Shown piece by piece: positions 43,820-54,610 of a stretch of 64,000 bases of DNA. The stretch spans positions 62,001-126,000 of the forward strand of contig NZ_LR722656.1 of assembly GCF_902500225.1 (NCBI RefSeq), given 5' to 3'. A program made the position numbers and the translations under genes. Positions within the stretch are counted from its first letter, which is position 1; the number at the start of each line of letters is the position of its first letter. This stretch comes from Buttiauxella massiliensis. GTDB taxonomy: Bacteria > Pseudomonadota > Gammaproteobacteria > Enterobacterales > Enterobacteriaceae. The notes under the pieces are model-generated. The model saw only the letters and a list, made by a program, of their open reading frames with translations. It had not been told where the DNA came from and searched no databases.

Positions 43820-44668
43820 TTATTGCTGCTCTTGCTGCCAGCTTTCATCTGGGTTGAACTGTGTTATCTCTTTCACTTTTTCATCCGTCTGCTCGCCCAA
43901 ATCCTTCTGATACACCAGCCCCCGGTTATTCACCATAAAAGTGGTCACCCCCGTTTCGCCATATTCAACAGGCCAGGCGACTAACGCAAAGCCATCAGCC
44001 ATTTTCCCGTCAGTGATATAGTTCTTTTCGCCCCCCGGAGCATGAGCCCCCTGTGCGGTCAGTATGCGGAAATGATAGCCGTGATAACCCATACCAGGTT
44101 GCTCAGGGCTGAAGCTTGGGCCGAGTGGGCTTGGCTCTTCACCGGGTGTCGCCGGCCAGTACAAGCCATCTTTCTTACCTTCGCTGCTGACAAATTTCTG
44201 TGCGTATTGTTGGTCGAGCTGATAGTAATCTTGCTGCGCCGCTACATAGGCATTTATCGCCTGAATTGCGGACAGTTCGTTAAGGCCGATGGTACGCGTG
44301 TGTATTTCATCTGCGGCGCGTTTCATATCGAAATGCCAGCCAGCTTCAGTTTTCACGATAGGGATCGGCAACTGCCAGTTTTCCTGCCCGACGTTCAAAT
44401 GGGCCGTTTCACCTTTCTCCTCGATGTTATGACTCACTTTCCAGTCACGAACAAAACGGGCGACAGCTTCCGGGTCGGCTTTTTCATCCGGCAGATAGTG
44501 ACGCCAGTTATCGCCCAGCACCTCGGTCAGCGCGGCTTCATCCTGGCTTATCACAGCATTGGCAAACGAGTTGGCCGCAAGCTCAGGCGTGGTGAATTGC
44601 TGTTGGGCCTGAACAAAAGCAGGCAGCATAAGCATTACTAATGCACTTAACTTCATACGATTTTTCAT
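43820..44668 (-). CDS. DUF2950 family exported protein
   Basis: 282-residue protein recognised as DUF2950. An N-terminal signal peptide (residues 1-22, cleavage likely after VQA) sends it to the envelope. The conserved parts include AFxNAVxSxDEAAL-like start of the mature chain, the KDGLYWPATPGEEPSPLGP block and the GYHFRILTAQG segment. Function unknown. A strong AAGGAGGC site precedes the ATG. It starts 12 bases after the DUF3300 gene stop, so the two are an operon. E. coli K-12 has the DUF3300 gene but not this one, from memory. Confidence 0.85.
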   Translation of the reverse strand: MKNRMKLSALVMLMLPAFVQAQQQFTTPELAANSFANAVISQDEAALTEVLGDNWRHYLPDEKADPEAVARFVRDWKVSHNIEEKGETAHLNVGQENWQLPIPIVKTEAGWHFDMKRAADEIHTRTIGLNELSAIQAINAYVAAQQDYYQLDQQYAQKFVSSEGKKDGLYWPATPGEEPSPLGPSFSPEQPGMGYHGYHFRILTAQGAHAPGGEKNYITDGKMADGFALVAWPVEYGETGVTTFMVNNRGLVYQKDLGEQTDEKVKEITQFNPDESWQQEQQ

Positions 44669-44680
44669 GATGCCTCCTTA

Positions 44681-46405
44681 TTAACGGCGATGAATTTCAC
44701 GACTACCCGAGCTACGTTCTCTGGACCCGCTACGTTGTTCGCGGTTTGCCGATGATCGATTCAAACTTTGCTGCCCACGCAGGTTTTGCGCCTGCCAGGA
44801 AGGAGAGCGGCTGTCATTCCCGCTAAACGCGTTCGGGCGTGATGCCGCGCGCTGTGTCTGGCCGAGATTGTTGCTGCTGCGGTGTTGTTGAGCCGTTTCG
44901 CGACGCTGTTGCTGCTGCTGCGACGTCTGGCGCTGCTCTTGCGCTTTCACATTGTCGCGACGCTGCTGCTGTTGCGCTGTTGGGTTATTCAACTGAGTTT
45001 TAGCGGTGTCCCGGCGTTGTTGTTGAGTGGTGGATTGATTGAACTGTTGTTTTGCTGCATTGCGGCGAGAATCCGTATTTTGCGAATCATAACCGCGGTA
45101 GTTGTTGCGTTGGGCTATCTGGTTCAATTGTTGCGATGAAGCCTTACGTTGCGCATCGCGGGAAGCCAACTGCGGAGCTGCCGCATCAATTCTGCCTTTG
45201 TTTTGCTGTAACTGTGTGGCTGCGGCTTGCCGCTGGGCATCACGGTTAACGGGCGCGCTTCTTTGCGTAGCACTTAAACCGCCTGCGACGTTGGTCTGAT
45301 GGTAGCGCTGGGCAACGTTGCTGTTGTTATACGGAACGCCATTGCGATAAGTCGGGTTGTGCTGCCAGCCCACATTACGACCTTGTAGGTTTTGCCCGGA
45401 AATTCGGTTGAATTTATTGACGTCAATGTTGATGTTATTGTCGCCGTTGCGCTCATACCCGCCGCCACCATGGTAATCATGGTGATAATCGTCATCATCC
45501 CAGTCCAGGTTACTAAACAGAGCGTAAGTAGTCGCAATACCCAGGCTGAATCCCAGACCATTGACAAAACTGTTGCCGAACTGTTCTCCCGGAGGGGGCG
45601 GAAGATAGGTCGGTGGATACGCGGTGTTCGGCCAGGTACCGTATACCGTCGATGGGTTATAGCTCGGAACATAAACCACTTGTGGATCGGTCGGCTCGAT
45701 TTTTATCACTGTTTCTGCTGGTGCTGCTGCTACGGTTTTGGATGAAGATGAGCTGCTACCGGCAGGCGCGGCCACCGTCGTATTTTGGTTAACCGTGACT
45801 GGCGCAGTAGTGACTGTTTGCTGTGGAGTGGTTTTCAATGAGCCAGTTTGTTGTGCCAGCAAACGTAATTTCTGCACTGAATCCATCACATCTTTAGGTT
45901 GCGCTAAAAATGCATCCCCCAGATTTTGCACCCATTCCGGGTTTTCACCCATCAGAGCTAATAGCGGCGGGAAGGCCACGAGAGATTTTACACTCGGGTC
46001 CCACGGCTGGTTGGCGACAGCCTGGATGGCGGTGTCACCTTGTTGCTTCGGATTATCACGTGACCATTGCACCGCCTGCACTACGTTTGCGGGATACGTC
46101 GACGCCATCAAGACTTGTGATAAAAGTTGATCAGGATAGAGCGCAATCGGTGCAACCCATTGGTCGAGCTGCGCCGTAGTGTAAGTTGGTGGTGCGACTG
46201 ATGCGGTAGTTGCCGCAGGCGCTGGTGTCGCAGTCGGAGCTGGAGCAGTTGGCGTTACTGGGGCTGCTGGAACTGGTTGTACAGTCTGAGCCGCAGGAGT
46301 CGGTTCACTCGTCGTCTGGCTTTTTACATACAGAACACCAGACGCCGCTAGAATTCCGGCACTGCAAATAATGGCAAGAATATGAGGCTTGAATGGCAAC
46401 TTCAT
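44681..46405 (-). CDS. yacH: DUF3300 family protein, YacH ortholog
   Basis: 574-residue envelope protein of unknown function. An N-terminal hydrophobic anchor or signal (residues 9-28) is followed by a Pro/Ala/Thr linker (about 32-72), the DUF3300 domain (about 74-300, with ALYPDQLLSQVLMASTYP and VVYVPSYNPSTVYG), an Asp/His-rich patch DWDDDDYHHDYHGGGGY, and a Gln/Arg/Asn-rich tail from about 380 with short repeats of the RRDxAKxQ type. Shorter than the 617-residue E. coli protein because the tail repeats differ. An AGGAGAAG site precedes the ATG. It sits after lpd as in E. coli. Confidence 0.88.
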   Translation of the reverse strand: MKLPFKPHILAIICSAGILAASGVLYVKSQTTSEPTPAAQTVQPVPAAPVTPTAPAPTATPAPAATTASVAPPTYTTAQLDQWVAPIALYPDQLLSQVLMASTYPANVVQAVQWSRDNPKQQGDTAIQAVANQPWDPSVKSLVAFPPLLALMGENPEWVQNLGDAFLAQPKDVMDSVQKLRLLAQQTGSLKTTPQQTVTTAPVTVNQNTTVAAPAGSSSSSSKTVAAAPAETVIKIEPTDPQVVYVPSYNPSTVYGTWPNTAYPPTYLPPPPGEQFGNSFVNGLGFSLGIATTYALFSNLDWDDDDYHHDYHGGGGYERNGDNNINIDVNKFNRISGQNLQGRNVGWQHNPTYRNGVPYNNSNVAQRYHQTNVAGGLSATQRSAPVNRDAQRQAAATQLQQNKGRIDAAAPQLASRDAQRKASSQQLNQIAQRNNYRGYDSQNTDSRRNAAKQQFNQSTTQQQRRDTAKTQLNNPTAQQQQRRDNVKAQEQRQTSQQQQQRRETAQQHRSSNNLGQTQRAASRPNAFSGNDSRSPSWQAQNLRGQQSLNRSSANREQRSGSRERSSGSREIHRR

Positions 46406-46599
46406 TTAACTTCTCCTGGTATTCAGAAGTAGAGAGCTGTGCCGGGAAGTGGCAATTCTGGCGAGTATAGATAGCTGATAGTTTAATTTTTGACTTAAAC
46501 GGTGATTCTTGCCGGGAATCTTGTCCGAAATCGTGAAATATTATTTCGAGTTGCGCAGAAGGCGCATTGGGAAAGTGATGTTCCCTGGAGTAGGTCTGG

Positions 46600-46617
46600 A
46601 GGTTCAAAAGTGGTTTA
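46600..46617 (+). repeat. Direct repeat copy 1, over the GntR gene start
   Basis: AGGTTCAAAAGTGGTTTA covers the ribosome site and GTG start of the regulator. It matches 17 of 18 bases with the sequence at 47469-47486, beyond the regulator's 3' end. Confidence 0.6.
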
Positions 46618-47329
46618 CAAAGATGTGGTTAACTTACTAAAAAACAGAATTAGCAGTCCGACATACAGCATTGGCGATATTCTCCCTTCTGAAAAGGAGC
46701 TGGCGGAGTCCTTTAATGTTTCGCGAAATACATTGAGAAAGGCGCTAAAAGTCCTCGAACAGGAAGAGCTGGTTGAGCGCAGACATGGCTCCGGAACTTA
46801 TCTGCGCAACAAGCATTTCCAGGCGTTCGTCACCCATCTCGATAGCTTTACGGAAATCGCCCGCAGCGAAGGGAAAAAACCGACTAGTCAGGTGCTGAGA
46901 TTTGAGTTGCTGGAAGCATCAGAGGAAATCGCCACTCGCTTGCAGCTAGCAGTGGGTGAACCGGTCTATTACTCCAAGCGTTTACGCCACATTGATGATG
47001 TGCCGATGCAACTTGAGGAAACCTGGCTTTCCGTTAATCGCTTCCCCGATCTGACGGTAAACCACATGAAGAAATCAAAATTTTCCTACATTGAAGACGA
47101 ATGTAACGTCATTATTCAGGGCTGCTACGAGTCGTTTCAACCCGTTCTGCCTTCCCCTGACATCGCCAAAATGCTGCATATCAGCGTCCGTGATCCCATT
47201 ATTAAAATGGAGACGCAATCTATTGATGAGAGTAATAACCCCATCGATTATTCGATTCTCTATACCAATGTATTCGAGTTCCAGGTTAAATATTTCTTAC
47301 CTCGTCGCATGAGTCAGCCAGAAAAATAA
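46610..47329 (+). CDS. GntR-family regulator with UTRA domain
   Basis: 239-residue HutC-subfamily regulator. The GTG start at 46610 follows GGAGG at 46598-46602 with 7-base spacing; the ATG at 46502 would add 36 residues with no family support. Winged helix at about residues 1-68 (GDILPSEKELAESFNVSRNTLRKAL), UTRA effector domain about 90-230 (VYYSKRLRHIDDVPMQLEE). UTRA proteins bind small phosphosugars or similar ligands. It is followed by a GH1 phospho-glucosidase, which it most likely controls. Divergent from yacH with a 204-base gap. Confidence 0.88.
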   Translation: MVYKDVVNLLKNRISSPTYSIGDILPSEKELAESFNVSRNTLRKALKVLEQEELVERRHGSGTYLRNKHFQAFVTHLDSFTEIARSEGKKPTSQVLRFELLEASEEIATRLQLAVGEPVYYSKRLRHIDDVPMQLEETWLSVNRFPDLTVNHMKKSKFSYIEDECNVIIQGCYESFQPVLPSPDIAKMLHISVRDPIIKMETQSIDESNNPIDYSILYTNVFEFQVKYFLPRRMSQPEK

Positions 47330-47405
47330 TCCCCTCCAGGGGCGTTAATAGCGATCATCGATCACACTTCCTGGTAAAAAAGTTGTTCAGAAATCCCATA
47401 ATAAA

Positions 47406-47475
47406 TGCACCTCTTGGCAAGATGATCTGAGCGCAGGCTCAGAACCCCCGTGATTAGGCTCTTTTAAGAGGTGCA
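47406..47475 (+). promoter_or_regulatory. Structured leader upstream of the GH1 gene
   Basis: TGCACCTCTT at 47406-47415 pairs perfectly with AAGAGGTGCA at 47466-47475. The 50-base interior holds a second stem, TCTGAG (47426-47431) with CTCAGA (47438-47443). The nested design suggests a folded RNA or a regulator-binding region. It ends 109 bases before the GH1 start codon. No Rfam family was recognised. Confidence 0.5.
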
Positions 47476-47486
47476 AAAGTGGTTTA
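47469..47486 (+). repeat. Direct repeat copy 2, in the GH1 leader
   Basis: AGGTGCAAAAGTGGTTTA, a 17/18 match to the ribosome site and start of the GntR gene. Here the equivalent GTG reads GTG-GTT-TAA, so it would encode only two residues. It overlaps the right arm of the leader stem. Confidence 0.6.
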
Positions 47487-47512
47487 AGGCCCCGCGGGCT
47501 GAGGTTTGCTAA

Positions 47513-49015
<1,503 letters not shown>

Positions 49016-49034
49016 CTCTTCTTATTTATTCTGT

Positions 49035-49068
49035 GTAAATGGTGGATGACGCTGCTTATCCACCTTAC
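49035..49068. repeat. REP-like palindromic element after the GH1 gene
   Basis: GGTGGAT at 49041-49047 pairs with ATCCACC at 49058-49064, with GTAA/TTAC at the outside. The minus strand reads GTAAGGTGGATAAGCAGCG, close to the REP element after cueO (GTAGGTCGGATAAGCGCAGC). It lies in the 3' end of the GH1 transcript. Confidence 0.6.
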
Positions 49069-49263
49069 AAAACCCTCTCATTTTGCCCTTAACGATTCAG
49101 CAAGTATTTAATGTTGCTTTTTTGTAAACACATTCACCCCCCCTGAAAATCCTGCTATGCTGCCCGTCGCGGTACCGGGCATTTACCCTACAAACTGCTG
49201 TCTCACAGGAGCGTGAAGAGAATAGCCGGAACCGAAATGACAATGAGAGCGAGGAGAACCGTC

Positions 49264-51861
49264 GTGCTAGAAGAATACCGTAAGCACGTAGCCGAACGTG
49301 CTGCAGATGGGATTGTTCCAAAACCTTTAGAAGCATCCCAAATGGCCGCACTGGTCGAGCTGCTGAAATCCCCGCCAGCGGGTGAAGAACAATTCCTTTT
49401 AGATCTTATTACCAATCGTGTTCCGCCAGGCGTTGATGAAGCCGCCTACGTTAAAGCCGGTTTCCTGGCTGCTATCACCAAAGGTGAAGCCACTTCTCCG
49501 TTAATCTCCCCTGAGAAAGCTGTAGAACTGCTTGGCACTATGCAAGGCGGCTACAACATTCATCCGCTGATTGACGCGCTGGATAACGAAAAGCTGGCCG
49601 CGATTGCGGGCAAAGCGCTGTCTCACACGCTGCTGATGTTCGATAACTTCTACGACGTAGAAGAGAAAGCTAAAGCGGGTAACGTTCACGCGCAAAAAGT
49701 GCTGAAATCGTGGGCTGATGCCGAGTGGTTCCTGTCTCGTCCAAAACTGGCTGAGAAAATCACTGTTACCGTATTTAAAGTCACCGGCGAAACGAATACC
49801 GATGACTTGTCTCCAGCTCCAGATGCCTGGTCACGCCCGGATATCCCTCTGCACGCATTAGCGATGCTGAAAAACGCCCGCGAAGGTATCGAGCCGGATC
49901 AACCTGGTAGTGTTGGCCCAATCAAACAGATCGAAGCGCTGAACAAAAAAGGTTTCCCTCTGGCTTATGTGGGCGACGTTGTTGGTACCGGTTCTTCGCG
50001 TAAATCTGCGACTAACTCCGTGCTGTGGTTCATGGGCGATGACATCCCGAACGTGCCGAACAAGCGCGGCGGCGGTGTGGTGCTTGGTGGCAAAATCGCG
50101 CCAATCTTCTTTAACACTATGGAAGATGCCGGTGCGCTGCCAATCGAAGTTGACGTAAACGACCTGAATATGGGCGATGTTATTGACATCTATCCATACA
50201 AAGGCGAAGTGCGTAACCACGAAACCAACGAAGTTATCGCTAACTTTGAGCTGAAAACTGACGTGTTGCTGGACGAAGTCCGTGCTGGTGGCCGTATTCC
50301 GTTGATCATTGGTCGCGGTCTGACGACTAAAGCGCGTGAAGCGCTGGATTTGCCACGTAGCGAAGTGTTTGTTCAGGCTAAAGATGTAGTAGCCAGTACT
50401 CGCGGCTTCTCTCTGGCGCAGAAAATGGTTGGCCGCGCTTGTGGCGTGGAAGGCATTCGTCCTAACCAGTATTGCGAACCAAAAATGACTTCTGTTGGTT
50501 CTCAGGACACCACCGGTCCAATGACCCGTGATGAGCTGAAAGACCTCGCATGCCTGGGCTTCTCAGCTGACCTGGTAATGCAGTCCTTCTGCCATACTGC
50601 GGCTTATCCAAAGCCGGTGGATGTTAATACTCACCATACACTGCCTGACTTCATTATGAACCGTGGCGGCGTCTCGCTGCGTCCAGGCGATGGTGTTATC
50701 CACTCGTGGCTGAACCGTATGCTGCTGCCGGATACCGTCGGGACTGGCGGTGACTCGCATACCCGTTTCCCAATTGGGATCTCCTTCCCTGCGGGTTCTG
50801 GCCTGGTGGCGTTTGCTGCGGCAACGGGTGTGATGCCACTGGATATGCCTGAGTCTGTTCTGGTGCGCTTTAAAGGTAAAATGCAGCCGGGTATTACTCT
50901 GCGCGACTTGGTTCATGCCATTCCGCTTTATGCGATTAAACAAGGCCTGCTGACTGTTGAGAAGAAAGGTAAGAAAAACATTTTCTCTGGCCGCATCCTT
51001 GAAATCGAAGGTCTGCCAACGCTGAAAGTAGAGCAAGCGTTTGAGCTGACCGATGCTTCCGCTGAGCGTTCAGCTGCTGGTTGCACCATCAAGTTGGATC
51101 GCGAGCCGATCGAAGAGTATCTGAGCTCTAACATTGTGCTCCTGAAGTGGATGATCGCAGAAGGTTACGGCGATCGTCGTACGCTTGAGCGCCGTATCCA
51201 GGGCATGGAAAAATGGCTGGCCGATCCTCAGTTACTCGAAGCCGATGCTGATGCGGAATACGCAGAGATCATCGAAATCGATCTGAATGACATCAAAGAG
51301 CCAATTCTTTGTGCGCCAAACGATCCTGATGACGCGCGTCTGCTGTCTGATGTCGCCGGCGAGAAAATCGATGAAGTATTTATCGGTTCTTGCATGACCA
51401 ACATCGGCCACTTCCGTGCGGCGGGTAAACTGCTCGATAGCCACAAAGGCCAGTTGCCAACTCGCCTGTGGGTTGCGCCACCAACGCGTATGGATGCCGC
51501 TCAGTTGACTGAAGAAGGCTACTACAGCGTATTTGGTAAGAGCGGTGCGCGTATCGAAATCCCAGGCTGTTCACTGTGCATGGGTAACCAGGCGCGTGTG
51601 GCAGACGGTTCAACCGTGGTTTCAACGTCTACCCGTAACTTCCCTAACCGTTTAGGCACTGGTGCGAACGTGTTCCTGGCTTCCGCAGAACTGGCAGCAG
51701 TGGCATCACTGCTGGGCAAACTGCCAACGCCTGACGAGTACCAGACCTTTATGGCGCAGGTCGATAAGACGGCGGTTGATACTTACCGTTACCTGAACTT
51801 CGACAAACTTTCTCAGTACACCGAGAAAGCTGACGGCGTGATTTTCCAGACTGCGGTATAA
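49264..51861 (+). CDS. acnB: Aconitate hydratase B, AcnB
   Basis: 865-residue main aconitase of the TCA cycle; the apo-protein also binds mRNA in E. coli. GTG start at 49264 ([16 protein letters not shown]) follows a GAGGAGA site, giving the standard length; the ATG at 49213 has no family support. The [4Fe-4S] cysteines are C710, C769 and C772. An N-terminal HEAT-like domain specific to AcnB is present. Long upstream gap (248 bases after GH1) should hold its own promoter. Confidence 0.98.
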   Translation: MLEEYRKHVAERAADGIVPKPLEASQMAALVELLKSPPAGEEQFLLDLITNRVPPGVDEAAYVKAGFLAAITKGEATSPLISPEKAVELLGTMQGGYNIHPLIDALDNEKLAAIAGKALSHTLLMFDNFYDVEEKAKAGNVHAQKVLKSWADAEWFLSRPKLAEKITVTVFKVTGETNTDDLSPAPDAWSRPDIPLHALAMLKNAREGIEPDQPGSVGPIKQIEALNKKGFPLAYVGDVVGTGSSRKSATNSVLWFMGDDIPNVPNKRGGGVVLGGKIAPIFFNTMEDAGALPIEVDVNDLNMGDVIDIYPYKGEVRNHETNEVIANFELKTDVLLDEVRAGGRIPLIIGRGLTTKAREALDLPRSEVFVQAKDVVASTRGFSLAQKMVGRACGVEGIRPNQYCEPKMTSVGSQDTTGPMTRDELKDLACLGFSADLVMQSFCHTAAYPKPVDVNTHHTLPDFIMNRGGVSLRPGDGVIHSWLNRMLLPDTVGTGGDSHTRFPIGISFPAGSGLVAFAAATGVMPLDMPESVLVRFKGKMQPGITLRDLVHAIPLYAIKQGLLTVEKKGKKNIFSGRILEIEGLPTLKVEQAFELTDASAERSAAGCTIKLDREPIEEYLSSNIVLLKWMIAEGYGDRRTLERRIQGMEKWLADPQLLEADADAEYAEIIEIDLNDIKEPILCAPNDPDDARLLSDVAGEKIDEVFIGSCMTNIGHFRAAGKLLDSHKGQLPTRLWVAPPTRMDAAQLTEEGYYSVFGKSGARIEIPGCSLCMGNQARVADGSTVVSTSTRNFPNRLGTGANVFLASAELAAVASLLGKLPTPDEYQTFMAQVDKTAVDTYRYLNFDKLSQYTEKADGVIFQTAV

Positions 51862-51880
51862 CATTTACCCAATCTGCGAC

Positions 51881-51906
51881 AAGGGAGGCTTAGGCCTCCC
51901 TTTTTA
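51881..51906 (+). terminator. Rho-independent terminator after acnB
   Basis: AAGGGAGGC, loop TTAG, GCCTCCCTT followed by TTTATT; a 9-bp perfect stem 20 bases past the stop. Confidence 0.92.
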
Positions 51907-52013
51907 TTTGCCACGCTCGTGCCTGAACGCTGTTTTTCGACGACTTTGCTGCGATACTTACTCTATACGCTAAGGGGTACTGCATTTCCCCGGGCAGGGT
52001 AGAGGAAAACACC

Positions 52014-52379
52014 ATGGAATATGAATTTTTGCGCGATGTCACCGGTTTGGTGAAAGTGCGTATGTCGATGGGTCATGAAGTCGTGGGCCATTGGTTTAAC
52101 GAAGAAGTGAAAGATAATCTCGGCTTGCTGGATGAAGTAGAAGAAGCGGCAAACTCAGTCAAAGGCAGTGAACGCCAGTGGCAACGTGTCGGGCATGAAT
52201 ACACTGTGTTGCTCGATGGTGAAGAAGTGATGATTCGCGCTAATCAGCTGGAAATTTCAGGTGATGAAATGGAAGAAGGGATGAACTACTACGATGAAGA
52301 GAGTTTGTCATTCTGCGGCGTCGAGGATTTTATGCAGGTTGTGAACGCATACCGAGAGTTTATCGCACAGAACCGATAG
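52014..52379 (+). CDS. yacL: UPF0231 protein YacL
   Basis: 121-residue acidic cytoplasmic protein of the UPF0231 family, function unknown. Conserved throughout: [18 protein letters not shown], then [19 protein letters not shown] near the C terminus. It starts 152 bases after acnB behind that gene's terminator, with an AGAGGAAAA site. In E. coli it is convergent with speD; here the next gene is yacC. Confidence 0.94.
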   Translation: MEYEFLRDVTGLVKVRMSMGHEVVGHWFNEEVKDNLGLLDEVEEAANSVKGSERQWQRVGHEYTVLLDGEEVMIRANQLEISGDEMEEGMNYYDEESLSFCGVEDFMQVVNAYREFIAQNR

Positions 52380-52396
52380 CTTGTTTTCAAAGCAGT

Positions 52397-52428
52397 GTCC
52401 CAAAAGCCTGTGTGACGACTTTTGGGAC
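52397..52428. terminator. Hairpin after yacL
   Basis: GTCCCAAAAG and CTTTTGGGAC form a perfect 10-bp stem with a 12-base loop in the 85-base gap between the convergent yacL and yacC. No U-tract follows on the plus side, so termination is uncertain. Confidence 0.45.
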
Positions 52429-52464
52429 GGCATAACTTTCCGCAAAGGGCTGTGGAAGTTCGGG

Positions 52465-52812
52465 CTATTTCACGTAGGCGAGCAAGCTGAGCGAGTCCCG
52501 GGCAAGGGATTTGCATTTCTTGGCAGTCGGAATGGCAATACCGCTTAAATCACGATAGCTATCTTCGCCAAGCGCCTTCATGTTGAAGGTGTCGTAGTTG
52601 CTCAAATCCCACTGGTTTTGCTGGGCAAAAAAGACCAATGCGCGGCGAATTTGTCCGTTAGGCAGGTTTTGGTAGCCACAATCATTTTTCAGGAACACAA
52701 ATACCGCAGTAAGATCGGCCATATCTTCTGCTTCAGACTCGCTAAGTGCCTGACTGCTGGTGGAAAAAGCCAGCAACAAACCCAGCATTAACGCCCTAAC
52801 TCCCATCTTCAT
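52465..52812 (-). CDS. yacC: PulS/OutS-like exported protein YacC
   Basis: 115-residue secreted small protein. A signal peptide (about residues 1-22, ending SSQA) precedes a highly conserved mature part starting LSESEAEDMADLTAVFVFLK, with two cysteines (in NDCGYQ and AKKCKS) that may form a disulfide. Start at 52812 gives the E. coli length; a GTG at 52824 is an alternative. In E. coli it lies upstream of speE and speD, both absent here. Relationship to pilotin-like proteins is from family memory only. Confidence 0.88.
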   Translation of the reverse strand: MKMGVRALMLGLLLAFSTSSQALSESEAEDMADLTAVFVFLKNDCGYQNLPNGQIRRALVFFAQQNQWDLSNYDTFNMKALGEDSYRDLSGIAIPTAKKCKSLARDSLSLLAYVK

Positions 52813-52892
52813 CACATCTACCACTTTTTATCAGATACGAAACGGTAACACAGTTAAATGAGACACGACGAGAATTATTATCTGCTCTAAAC

Positions 52893-52923
52893 TTGACCTT
52901 CCTGTAAGGGCAGGGTTTATGCT
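52893..52923 (+). promoter_or_regulatory. CueR-type cueO promoter
   Basis: TTGACC at 52893-52898 and TATGCT at 52918-52923 are separated by 19 bases, the overlong spacer typical of MerR-family promoters. The spacer holds the CueR-like dyad starting ACCTTCC and ending GCAGGGT. Copper-bound CueR would activate cueO from here. Confidence 0.82.
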
Positions 52924-52956
52924 TAATGGCACGCCTGCAACCTAAAGGAATTGAAT

Positions 52957-54534
52957 ATGCATCGCCGTGATTTTTTAAAATATTCTGCTGCCATTGGTGC
53001 GTTTAGCGCCTTACCGCTCTGGAGTAAAGCGGCACTGGCCGCTGATAGACCCGCACTACCGATCCCCGGAATTCTCGCCCCTGATGCAAAGAATAGCATT
53101 CGTTTAGCTGTGCAAGCGGGCAAAAGCACATTCAATGGAAAAACTGCAACGACCTGGGGCTATAACGGCAACTTGCTAGGACCTGCTTTGCAACTGACTC
53201 AGGGCGAAGAGGTCACCGTTGAGATTAATAATAACCTCGCAGAAGAAACCACGGTTCACTGGCATGGTTTAGAAGTTCCCGGTGATGTTGACGGTGGGCC
53301 ACAAGGCGTAATTGCCGCAGGTGGTAAACGCTCCGTGAAATTTACTCCGCAACAACGCGCTGCAACGTGTTGGTTCCACCCACATCAGCATGGCAAAACA
53401 GGCCATCAGGTTGCGATGGGACTCGCAGGGTTGGTATTAATCGATGATAAAGAAAGTCGCGCGCTACGCTTACCAAAACAGTGGGGTATCGATGATGTCC
53501 CGCTGATTATCCAGGACAAACGCTTTGCTGCCGATGGGCAAATTGATTATCAGCTAGACGTGATGAGTGCTGCAGTAGGTTGGTTTGGTGACACTCTGCT
53601 GTGCAATGGCGCGGTTTATCCTCAACATGCCAACCCGCGTGGTTGGCTGCGTTTACGTTTACTCAATGGCTGTAACGCGCGTTCGCTCAATATTGCAGCT
53701 AGCGATAACCGCCCGCTATACGTGATTGGCAGTGATGGTGGCTTACTCGCGGAGCCAGTGAAAGTCACTGAAATCCCAATGCTGATGGGCGAGCGTTTCG
53801 AAGTGCTGGTGGATACGAGCGACGGTAAAGCGTTTGATATCGTCACGCTGCCAGTCAAACAAATGGGTATGACGGTTGAGCCTTTCGACAAACCCCAGCC
53901 CGTTGTGCACATTCAGCCACTGATTATTGCGGCGTCCGGCGAAATGCCAGACAAATTGGTTACCGTCCCGGCTCTGCCAAATATTGAAGGGATCACCGAG
54001 CGCTGGCTGCAACTGATGATGGACCCGATGCTAGATATGATGGGGATGCAGGCGCTGATGGATAAATATGGTCAGCAGGCAATGGCGGGTATGAACATGG
54101 CCGGGCATGGCAACATGGGTAATATGGGCCAGATGGATCATGGGAAGATGAACCATGGCGGAATGAACCACGGCAAGCAGGGCTTCGATTTCCATAATGC
54201 CAACAAGATTAACGGCAAAGCATTTGATATGAACACGCCAGCCTTTGCGGCTGAAAAAGGCAAATACGAGAAATGGACGATTTCCGGTGAGGGCGACATG
54301 ATGCTTCACCCATTCCATATTCACGGTACGCAGTTCCGTATTTTGAGCGAAAACGGTAAGCCGGTTGAAAAACATCGGCAAGGCTGGAAAGACACTGTTC
54401 GCGTGGAAGGTGGGCGCAGTGAAGTGTTGGTGAAGTTCGATCATGCGGCTTCTAAAGAGCAGGCGTATATGGCGCACTGCCATCTTCTGGAGCATGAAGA
54501 TACCGGCATGATGCTTGGCTTTACGGTGGCGTAA
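52957..54534 (+). CDS. cueO: Multicopper oxidase CueO
   Basis: 525-residue periplasmic cuprous oxidase for copper tolerance. A Tat signal ([10 protein letters not shown], twin arginine) precedes three cupredoxin domains. Copper ligands are in [30 protein letters not shown] and the type 1 site [14 protein letters not shown] methionine-rich insert at residues about 376-408 is somewhat longer than in E. coli (516 residues). Start at 52957 follows AAAGGAA. Divergent from yacC. Confidence 0.97.
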   Translation: MHRRDFLKYSAAIGAFSALPLWSKAALAADRPALPIPGILAPDAKNSIRLAVQAGKSTFNGKTATTWGYNGNLLGPALQLTQGEEVTVEINNNLAEETTVHWHGLEVPGDVDGGPQGVIAAGGKRSVKFTPQQRAATCWFHPHQHGKTGHQVAMGLAGLVLIDDKESRALRLPKQWGIDDVPLIIQDKRFAADGQIDYQLDVMSAAVGWFGDTLLCNGAVYPQHANPRGWLRLRLLNGCNARSLNIAASDNRPLYVIGSDGGLLAEPVKVTEIPMLMGERFEVLVDTSDGKAFDIVTLPVKQMGMTVEPFDKPQPVVHIQPLIIAASGEMPDKLVTVPALPNIEGITERWLQLMMDPMLDMMGMQALMDKYGQQAMAGMNMAGHGNMGNMGQMDHGKMNHGGMNHGKQGFDFHNANKINGKAFDMNTPAFAAEKGKYEKWTISGEGDMMLHPFHIHGTQFRILSENGKPVEKHRQGWKDTVRVEGGRSEVLVKFDHAASKEQAYMAHCHLLEHEDTGMMLGFTVA

Positions 54535-54536
54535 AA

Positions 54537-54571
54537 AAGGCGGATGAACAGAAGTCTGTTCATCCGCCAGT
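54537..54571. terminator. Bidirectional terminator between cueO and gcd
   Basis: GGCGGATGAACAG (54539-54551), loop AAGT, CTGTTCATCCGCC (54556-54568): a perfect 13-bp stem preceded by A-run and followed by AGTTT, in the gap between convergent genes. Confidence 0.85.
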
Positions 54572-54574
54572 TTC

Positions 54575-54604
54575 GTAGGTCGGATAAGCGCAGCGCTATC
54601 CGAC
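54575..54604. repeat. REP-like palindromic element
   Basis: GTCGGATA and TATCCGAC flank AGCGCAGCGC, with a leading GTAGG: the REP/PU pattern of enterobacteria. It lies next to the cueO/gcd terminator, as REPs usually sit in 3' untranslated regions. Confidence 0.75.
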
Positions 54605-54610
54605 TGTTTT

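Noticed and set aside
47350-47373. Possible CRP site before the GH1 gene (GATCATCGATCACA)
   Set aside because: Only the right half matches the consensus; the left half is poor.
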